This document shows, one piece after another, positions 7,708-12,270 of a stretch of 12,270 bases of DNA. Under the pieces are notes generated by a model. That model was not told the DNA's origin, did no database searches, and saw only the letters and a list, made by a program, of their open reading frames with translations. Every line of letters starts with the position of its first letter. Positions within the stretch are counted from its first letter, which is position 1. Position numbers and translations under genes: made by a program. Origin of the DNA: Bdellovibrionales bacterium (GTDB taxonomy: Bacteria; Bdellovibrionota; UBA2361; JAGRAS01); NCBI GenBank assembly GCA_020434465.1, contig JAGRAS010000015.1:1-12270 (forward strand), given 5' to 3'.

Positions 7708-7723
7708 TGTGACTAATGTCACT
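7708..7723. promoter_or_regulatory. CRP-like binding site upstream of the FG-GAP gene
   Basis: TGTGA-CTAATG-TCACT matches the CRP consensus TGTGA-N6-TCACA at nine of ten defined positions. The core GTGAC-TAAT-GTCAC is a perfect inverted repeat, preceded by an AT-rich flank (AAATT). It lies 84 bp upstream of the FG-GAP start codon, just beyond the cyclase operon. The regulator that would bind is not encoded in the window. I could not place a convincing -10/-35 pair, so the class of activation, or repression, is open. Confidence 0.5.
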
Positions 7724-7741
7724 CAGTCTAGCAGACTTGAG
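7722..7741. repeat. Imperfect inverted repeat next to the CRP-like site
   Basis: AGTCT-AGC-AGACT is a perfect 5-bp inverted repeat. Flanking CTC and GAG can extend it to 8 pairs with one bulged T. It starts within the last bases of the CRP-like site. No T-run follows closely, so it is a poor intrinsic terminator for the cyclase operon. It could be a second protein-binding site. Confidence 0.25.
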
Positions 7742-7806
7742 CTAAATTCTTCTTAGTTAACTGCCGATAAAAAAATAGGTATTTGAGAGAACTATTGGTT
7801 TTTTAA

Positions 7807-9651
7807 ATGTTTAATCTTCGAAAAATTTGGATAATCATATTCTGCCTAACTATCTTTTTAAGAAGTGCTCTTTTTGCACAAGGCTTTCCAAAAGAAGTTA
7901 GAGGTAGTGCAAGTGGTGATGAGTTTGGTTATTCAGTTGCATGTTCTAGCGATAAAGTACTTGTAGGAATCCCTGGAAAAGATGGATCAAATACTAACCT
8001 AGGGGCAGTTAGAGTTTATAATAGTTTTAGTTCTTCATTTAATGAGATTGCATTTCCTGGCAGTCCAAGTAGTAATGCTAGGTTTGGCCATTCAGTAGCT
8101 TTTACAAAAGATATTACAGGTGATTTTAAACAGGATATTCTTGTTGGCGCACCAGGCGATTTTGCTGCAGGGGCAGTATATGTTTTTAGTTCTGCACAAA
8201 ATGCATCACCATTTTTTACATTTTTTGGCACTCAGACAGGCGAAAATTTAGGGCATTCAGTAATTGGTTTAAACGATCTTAATAGTGATGGAAGAGCTGA
8301 AATAGCAATTGGCGCGCCGACAAGGGATGAAGGTGGAAATAATGATGGTGCTGTTGATGTGCTTGATCCTAATGCTGCTGGATCTATTGTTATTGCCAAT
8401 TTTACTGGTCAAAATGGAGAGCAGTTAGGCTTTAGTCTTGCAAATGGAAGAAATCTCGCAGGGACTAACCCTTCTTTAGTTGCTGGAGCTCCATTTGGTA
8501 CAAACCATAATGGTAGAATTTATGTTTATAATTTATCTACTCAATCTCAAATTGGCAAAATTGAAGGACCCTCCGCCTCGCAAGATTTTGGCTATTCAGT
8601 TGACTTGATACCTGATGTAACAGGGGATGGGGTTTATGAAATTTTAGTTGGTGCACCTGCAAGTAGCACAGGATCGGGGTCTGCTTATTTGTTTTCTGGC
8701 TCTAGTATTAATACAGCAGCACCAAGAGTTCTTTGTGAACTAAGTGAATTGGAAGCCGGGTCAAAGTTTGGTTATTCAGTAAAATTTTTAGGTGATGTTA
8801 ATGGAGATAGACGGCCAGACTTTGCAGTTGGCACACCTAATTCAAATTCAATTGGAAGTAATCAAGCAGCAACTAAACAAGGTGGTATTTACATTTATAC
8901 TTATCGGGCTTTTGATAGTTCATGCCCATTACTTGCTGCAATTGGTGGTTTTGAAAGAACTAATGAGGAATTTGGTGTAGCAATTGCTGGTGGAGATAAA
9001 TGTAATCGCAATTTGAATTCCAATAATGATTTTGTTGTTGCAACAAAAAGCGATGTAAATGGTACTGATTCAGGAAGTATAGTTTACTATGAGGGCGATG
9101 ATTTTGATATTGGCCTACCTCCCGATGATGTTGATTTTAGTTTCAGAATTTCAAGAAATGGTGTTTTTGCCGCAATTCTAGATTTTAATCGCGATCCGCA
9201 ATTTCACGGTTGTACATCTAAAGTTTTAGGAAGATATCAATTAGGCAAAAAAATAGGAGATGTTTTTGAAATTGCTGGTGGTGAAGTTAGAAATACTAGA
9301 AATAACGTTGCTTTTGCCGGATTAAAAAAATCTGCGGTTGTTGATGGAGTAAAGCCAATTTTGCATCTTGTTGTCCAAGTTGATTGCGGTACTGAAAGAG
9401 TTTATAGCAATGTATTTGCACGTTATATGAATTGCGATAAAGAAGGTGTTTTATTACCTGATGCCTGGATAAAAGATTTTAAAGATATTGCTGAAAACTT
9501 TGAATTAAAACCTGAGCATGATAGTGCAACTAATTCTAATTCAAAATTAGATAAAGTTTTTAAAAAACTTAGAAAAAATTTAAAAAACAATAGAAAAACT
9601 AAGAAAAAGAAGCACGGAAATAGATCTAATAGAAGACGTAGATTGCGTTAA
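7807..9651 (+). CDS. Exported seven-repeat FG-GAP (integrin alpha-like) beta-propeller protein with basic tail
   Basis: A 614-residue protein with a clear signal peptide: R5/K6, a hydrophobic core (7-18) and likely cleavage after LFA (A24). I count seven FG-GAP-like repeats, each with an FGYS/FGHS-type start and a GAP-like turn, at about 37-72, 91-128, 145-187, 204-242, 258-297, 318-365 and 386-430, enough for a closed seven-bladed propeller. Several carry calcium-loop motifs such as DLNSDGRAE, DVTGDGVYE and DVNGDRRPD. Residues 432-560 form a probably beta-rich domain I do not recognise. From 580 to the end, 19 of 35 residues are Lys or Arg, suggesting binding to nucleic acid, lipopolysaccharide or another anionic surface (inference). 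No LPxTG, Por-type sorting domain or membrane anchor is visible. The start fits the signal peptide, although the ribosome site is weak. It may be an adhesin or cell-surface binding protein. A CRP-like site precedes it and about 480 bp of non-coding DNA follows. Confidence 0.85.
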   Translation: MFNLRKIWIIIFCLTIFLRSALFAQGFPKEVRGSASGDEFGYSVACSSDKVLVGIPGKDGSNTNLGAVRVYNSFSSSFNEIAFPGSPSSNARFGHSVAFTKDITGDFKQDILVGAPGDFAAGAVYVFSSAQNASPFFTFFGTQTGENLGHSVIGLNDLNSDGRAEIAIGAPTRDEGGNNDGAVDVLDPNAAGSIVIANFTGQNGEQLGFSLANGRNLAGTNPSLVAGAPFGTNHNGRIYVYNLSTQSQIGKIEGPSASQDFGYSVDLIPDVTGDGVYEILVGAPASSTGSGSAYLFSGSSINTAAPRVLCELSELEAGSKFGYSVKFLGDVNGDRRPDFAVGTPNSNSIGSNQAATKQGGIYIYTYRAFDSSCPLLAAIGGFERTNEEFGVAIAGGDKCNRNLNSNNDFVVATKSDVNGTDSGSIVYYEGDDFDIGLPPDDVDFSFRISRNGVFAAILDFNRDPQFHGCTSKVLGRYQLGKKIGDVFEIAGGEVRNTRNNVAFAGLKKSAVVDGVKPILHLVVQVDCGTERVYSNVFARYMNCDKEGVLLPDAWIKDFKDIAENFELKPEHDSATNSNSKLDKVFKKLRKNLKNNRKTKKKKHGNRSNRRRRLR

Positions 9652-10134
9652 TACCTAAATTTAAACCGGTTCTTTAAGCTTCAAGTATTTTGGCCAAGGT
9701 TCAAATCCTAGTTCTTTTATGCATCATAAAGATGCCATTTTCCGTGTCAATCTCATGCAAAATTTATCTGTCTCTTTCCGTAAGCCTTCTAGCGATAGTT
9801 ATATAAGTTATAAGGGTTTGGGCTGAAGCCAATCTCTAGCAGAATTAGTTCCTCAATAAGTTTTATTTTTCAGGTTCAGGATCTTCAAAGCTTTTAGTAG
9901 TAAACATATTGGGTGGAATCTATGTAGATCGAATCAGCTGAATCTCTCTGCGCTTGAGTCAAAGAAAATTGTCATTATATTATTTAGATAATCTTTTACA
10001 CATAGTATTTTTTTTTATAACTATATTCAAAGTTTTTCTTTCAATTACTCTTGAATAATGACTTTTGTTAATCTTATGTTGTTTAGCATTTTATTAAATG
10101 GCATTCTAAGCGTATTAGTGATCGAGGTAAGAAA
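9652..10134. other. 483-bp stretch with no convincing gene
   Basis: All frames are interrupted, and no open frame here has a good start and ribosome site. It holds short palindromes (AACCGGTT at 9664-9671, TTGGCCAA at 9690-9697, ATTAT-TTAG-ATAAT at 9979-9992) and three GAATC copies at 9916-9944. The part from about 9965 on is very AT-rich and presumably contains the promoter of the DUF2203 gene, which I could not place. I see no clear intrinsic terminator for the FG-GAP gene. Confidence 0.5.
10124..10130 (+). promoter_or_regulatory. Strong Shine-Dalgarno sequence of the DUF2203 gene
   Basis: GAGGTAA ends 4 bp before the ATG at 10135, with the GAGG core 7 bp away. It fixes the start codon. 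It also shows that this genome uses ordinary ribosome sites, which makes their weakness upstream of the cyclase and FG-GAP genes notable. Confidence 0.75.
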
Positions 10135-10581
10135 ATGAAAGAAAGCGTTAATTATAATAATAAAAATGGTCAAGTTACAGATATTGTATATAACAAAGAA
10201 GAAGCGGATAAGGTTCTTCCGTTAATCAAATCTATTGTTCGTGATATCGTAGAAGATTTTGTTAAATTGCGTGAGGCTGGCAAAACTAAAAGAAAGGTAG
10301 AGTTGATTGAAGGGAAAAGATTTGAATCTAGTGTCTTGAATAAATTAAATGAGGACATTCAAAATCTTTCTAACAAGATTGAAGCTTACATTAATGAATT
10401 ATCTCAGTTTAATATTTCAGTTAGAGATATTGAACTAGGCATAGTTGATTTTCCAGGACTTAAAGATGGAGAATCTATATTTTTATCCTGGAAACTTGGT
10501 GAGCTCGAAGTATTATGGTGGCATCCTGTTGATAAATGTTTTTCAGATAGAATGTTAATTTCAGTACCAACTTTGGATTAA
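10135..10581 (+). CDS. DUF2203 family protein
   Basis: A 148-residue, probably cytoplasmic protein. It has the family layout: an N-terminal EEADKVLPLIKSI segment (22-34), a long charged helical middle (about 35-90), and the strongly conserved C-terminal block ISVRDIELGIVDFPGLKDGE (94-113), then FLSWKLGE (116-123) and the WWH motif (128-130) within the WWHPVDKCFSDR segment. In DUF2203 proteins the corresponding region reads roughly 'G-x-VDFPA-x-x-DG' and 'GWWH', so assignment is secure. The biochemical function of the family is not known to me; the conserved Trp-Trp-His and acidic residues might bind a metal or ligand, which is only a guess. It stands alone, with a good Shine-Dalgarno sequence. 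Length is close to, or slightly above, the usual for the family because of a polar N-terminal extension of about 15 residues. Confidence 0.88.
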   Translation: MKESVNYNNKNGQVTDIVYNKEEADKVLPLIKSIVRDIVEDFVKLREAGKTKRKVELIEGKRFESSVLNKLNEDIQNLSNKIEAYINELSQFNISVRDIELGIVDFPGLKDGESIFLSWKLGELEVLWWHPVDKCFSDRMLISVPTLD

Positions 10582-10740
10582 GCACAATAAAAGCTACTTT
10601 GCTATTTAGTGATAGAACATGTACCAGGCGCATAATAGATAAAAAGAACTGTACTTATAGTCCATTTTTGTGCGGGGAGTATACTTATTCTCTACCAGCT
10701 ATAGAGGTCAGCTATTATATTACTCAGTAAATTCTAAGAT

Positions 10741-10776
10741 CGGCAAAAAAACAGGCAAACAAACCGGCAGAAAAGC
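10741..10776. repeat. Three tandem 12-bp GGCA repeats upstream of the fic promoter
   Basis: Three head-to-tail 12-mers: CGGCAAAAAAAC (10741-10752), AGGCAAACAAAC (10753-10764) and CGGCAGAAAAGC (10765-10776). All share GGCA in the same phase followed by an A-rich part. They end about 20 bp upstream of the predicted -35. Spacing slightly above one helical turn would put bound proteins on nearly the same face. A regulator-binding array is the likeliest reading. Confidence 0.45.
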
Positions 10777-10796
10777 CTTGTAGTTTATCTAACATC

Positions 10797-10826
10797 TTGA
10801 TATATTTAGAAAAAATTTAATATACA
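10797..10826 (+). promoter_or_regulatory. Predicted fic promoter
   Basis: The -35 is TTGATA (10797-10802; five of six to TTGACA) and the -10 is TATACA (10821-10826; four of six to TATAAT), with an 18-bp, mostly A/T spacer. Transcription would begin at about 10832, inside the downstream GGCA repeat pair, giving a leader of about 17 nt. Confidence 0.45.
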
Positions 10827-10829
10827 GAT

Positions 10830-10853
10830 CGGCAATTTTAAAGGCAAAATGTA
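10830..10853. repeat. Two further 12-bp GGCA repeats across the fic transcription start and start codon
   Basis: CGGCAATTTTAA (10830-10841) and AGGCAAAATGTA (10842-10853) repeat the GGCA motif with the same 12-bp phase as the upstream triplet. The first covers the predicted transcription start; the second includes part of the Shine-Dalgarno AAGG (10841-10844) and the ATG. The 10-mer AGATCGGCAA leads into both clusters (10737-10746 and 10826-10835). Binding here would block transcription. Confidence 0.42.
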
Positions 10854-12030
10854 TAAAAATTGGCATCCTGAGCTAATCACTCCGACTATACCTCCAGAAG
10901 GTAATCCAAAGCTTGAAGATTTGGCTTTTGACCTAAGCACTAGAGCTAGTGAATTTGCTGGAAAATTAAATCCTGTAGTCCAGGCTGAGATTGGAGAGCT
11001 GGTGCGTTCAATGAACTGTTATTACAGCAATCTAATTGAAGGGCATAATACTCATCCGATTGATATCGAACGTGCTTTGAATGATGACTATTCAAAAGAT
11101 AAAACAAAAAGAAATCTACAGCTAGAGGCACGGGCACATATTGAAACCCAGAAAAAGATAGATGAAGGCGCGCTTGAGGAACCAATTTACAGTACTCAGT
11201 TTATAAAGTCAGTTCATAAGGAATTCTTGTTTAAGCTCCCCCAAGAAATGTTGCTTGTAAAAAATCCAGACACGGGTCAGGAAAAGTTAGTATGCCCAGG
11301 CGAATTTAGAGACGGAGATGTGCGGGTTGGAGAGCACATAGCCCCTCCTTCAGAGAAATTGGCAAAGTTTTTAAGCTTTTATGAAGAGCAGTATGAAGAA
11401 AGGAATCTTTCTAAAATTCGAAAAATAATTGCGATTCCGGCGGCACATCATCGGCTGCTTTGGATTCATCCATTTTATGATGGTAATGGTAGGGTTGCTC
11501 GGCTGGTAGATCACGCTGCATTTCGAAAACTTGAAATAGGTAACAGTCTTTGGACTGCATCTAGAGGTTTAGCCAGACGAAGTGACGATTATAAGAAGCT
11601 ATTAATGGGAGCCGATCAGCAGAGAAAGGGAGATCTTGACGGACGGGGAAACCTGTCTCTTGGTGCACTGATTGAATTTTGTGTTTTTTATCTGGAAGTC
11701 TGCTGGGATCAGGTTGATGATATGCGTACAATGCTTGAACCGGATTTACTACTAAATAGAATTGAAAATTATGTAAGAGAAAAATTGCAGCAGGAAAAAC
11801 TTCCGAGAGGAAGTTTTGAAGTACTGCAATACGCGCTTTTACGAGGTGAGTTTGAGAGAGGGAAAGTAACCGAGATTACGGGCTACAAAACTCGACAAGC
11901 TAGAACTGTATTGACAGAGTTGCTAAGGCTTAAACTGCTGGTTTCAGATTCTCCAAAAGGTAAAGTTAGGCTCGGTTTTCCGATTGAAGCAGCAGGGGTT
12001 TGGTTTCCAAAGTTGTTCCCGATTATTTAG
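10849..12030 (+). CDS. Fic family AMPylase with N-terminal inhibitory motif and C-terminal winged-helix-like region
   Basis: A 393-residue cytoplasmic protein. The Fic active site HPFYDGNGRVAR (H207-R218) is complete, with catalytic H207 and the ATP-binding GNGR, so transfer of AMP from ATP to a protein hydroxyl is expected. The flap precedes it (GEFRDGDVRVGEHIAPP, 151-167). The N-terminal region carries an inhibitory [S/T]xxxE[G/N] motif, S60-NLI-E64-G65, placing it in class II (inhibitory helix in the same chain, before the Fic domain); E64 would block ATP until relieved. Residues about 320-375 look like a winged helix (GKVTEITGYKTRQARTVLTELLR), a region often present in this group and possibly DNA-binding. 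Length and layout match the SoFic-like proteins. The ribosome site AAGG lies 4 bp before the ATG. No antitoxin gene adjoins, consistent with internal inhibition. Two lines I counted here are 40-43% G+C against 27-35% in two lines of the cyclase operon, hinting at a different history. The target protein is unknown. Confidence 0.93.
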   Translation: MYKNWHPELITPTIPPEGNPKLEDLAFDLSTRASEFAGKLNPVVQAEIGELVRSMNCYYSNLIEGHNTHPIDIERALNDDYSKDKTKRNLQLEARAHIETQKKIDEGALEEPIYSTQFIKSVHKEFLFKLPQEMLLVKNPDTGQEKLVCPGEFRDGDVRVGEHIAPPSEKLAKFLSFYEEQYEERNLSKIRKIIAIPAAHHRLLWIHPFYDGNGRVARLVDHAAFRKLEIGNSLWTASRGLARRSDDYKKLLMGADQQRKGDLDGRGNLSLGALIEFCVFYLEVCWDQVDDMRTMLEPDLLLNRIENYVREKLQQEKLPRGSFEVLQYALLRGEFERGKVTEITGYKTRQARTVLTELLRLKLLVSDSPKGKVRLGFPIEAAGVWFPKLFPII

Positions 12031-12087
12031 AACCATTTTGTAAGATTATCATAAAAAATAGCTGGGGTGACCAGAGTAAAGATTTTT

Positions 12088-12270
12088 TTAGTTGAATGGG
12101 GATAGCGGCTTTGGAGTTGCATCAGGATCGCAATCGCAATCTTCTTCTGGTGTTGCTTGAGGTGTGGCTTGTGGTTTTGGTGTAGGTGTAGGTGTTGCAA
12201 AATCGCCTGAATCATTATCGTCATTTGGTGTTGGAGTAGGGGTTTCTGATGAGTTTTTTTGATTATTATT
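12088..12270 (-). CDS. C-terminal part of a Thr-Pro-rich protein (partial)
   Basis: On the minus strand a frame is open from the window edge to a TAA at 12088-12090, giving 60 residues with no start inside the window. They are strikingly low in complexity: TPTPTPNDDNDSGDF, then ATPTPTPKPQATPQATP, then EEDCDCDPDATPKPLSPFN. Thr-Pro repeats of this kind are typical linkers or tails of exported and cell-surface proteins; the DCDCD segment could bind metal or form disulfides (inference). Codon-level regularity in this frame, against the His-rich oddity of the neighbouring frame, marks it as the real one. It converges with fic, leaving 57 bp between the stops. The rest of the protein lies beyond the window, so no function is assigned. 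Confidence 0.65.
   Translation of the reverse strand, partial: NNNQKNSSETPTPTPNDDNDSGDFATPTPTPKPQATPQATPEEDCDCDPDATPKPLSPFN

Noticed and set aside
9697..9712. tRNA-like T-arm motif GGTTCAAATCC downstream of the FG-GAP gene.
   Set aside because: The flanking stem has a mismatch, and no acceptor stem, D-arm or anticodon arm can be formed with the bases upstream.
9954..10055. Open frame encoding a hydrophobic peptide, possibly a small membrane protein (TTG start).
   Set aside because: No ribosome site, no ATG, and the hydrophobicity follows from the T-rich DNA.
12061..12090. Possible terminator between fic and the convergent gene (CTGG-GGTGA-CCAG followed by a T-run).
   Set aside because: The stem is only 4 bp and the T-run begins about 10 bases after it, too far for a typical intrinsic terminator.
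12027..12224. His- and Gln-rich open frame on the minus strand.
   Set aside because: It is an out-of-frame reading of the Thr-Pro repeat tail; the ACA/CCT/CCA codon regularity belongs to the neighbouring frame ending at 12088.

Overview
The window is AT-rich, gene-dense bacterial DNA with no rRNA, tRNA, CRISPR array or insertion sequence that I can see. A signal-peptide-bearing beta-propeller protein, an MsbA-type ABC exporter, a CHASE2 adenylate cyclase and two-component proteins suggest a free-living or predatory Gram-negative bacterium with elaborate signalling. I cannot name the taxon; the Gram-negative assignment is an inference.

Layout. Positions 1-99 hold what looks like the 3' end of a plus-strand gene of unknown function. 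On the minus strand, 107-787 encodes a receiver domain joined to a histidine-bearing DHp segment without a kinase domain. It lies behind a complete MsbA-type ABC transporter (883-2658). A 222-bp divergent intergenic region, with an extended -10 motif facing each way and two short palindromes, separates these from a tight plus-strand operon at 2881-7681. That operon encodes (a) a CHASE2-transmembrane class III adenylate cyclase, (b) a soluble HD-GAF-histidine kinase fusion whose start codon overlaps the cyclase stop codon (TAATG), and (c) a protein with one clear and one degenerate cyclic-nucleotide-binding domain and no DNA-binding domain. Together they read as a compact cyclic-nucleotide signalling cassette: synthesis, a sensor kinase with a possible hydrolase domain, and a nucleotide receiver.

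The 125-bp gap after this operon carries a near-perfect CRP-type palindrome (TGTGA-N6-TCACT, 7708-7723). It lies in front of an exported protein with seven FG-GAP repeats, a C-terminal domain I do not recognise and a very basic tail (7807-9651). If a CRP-family regulator elsewhere in the genome binds this site, cAMP made by the neighbouring cyclase could control the exported protein.

A 483-bp stretch without a convincing gene follows, then a DUF2203 family gene (10135-10581) with a good Shine-Dalgarno sequence, then a Fic-type AMPylase with an N-terminal inhibitory motif and a C-terminal winged-helix-like region (10849-12030). The fic promoter is flanked by two clusters of 12-bp-phased GGCA repeats, three copies upstream and two across the predicted transcription start and the ribosome binding site. 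This is a candidate autoregulatory operator. The window ends in the 3' part of a minus-strand gene encoding a Thr-Pro-rich C-terminus (12088-12270), convergent with fic.

The most unusual features are the three-gene cyclic-nucleotide cassette with the adjoining CRP-like site, and the phased repeats around the fic promoter.
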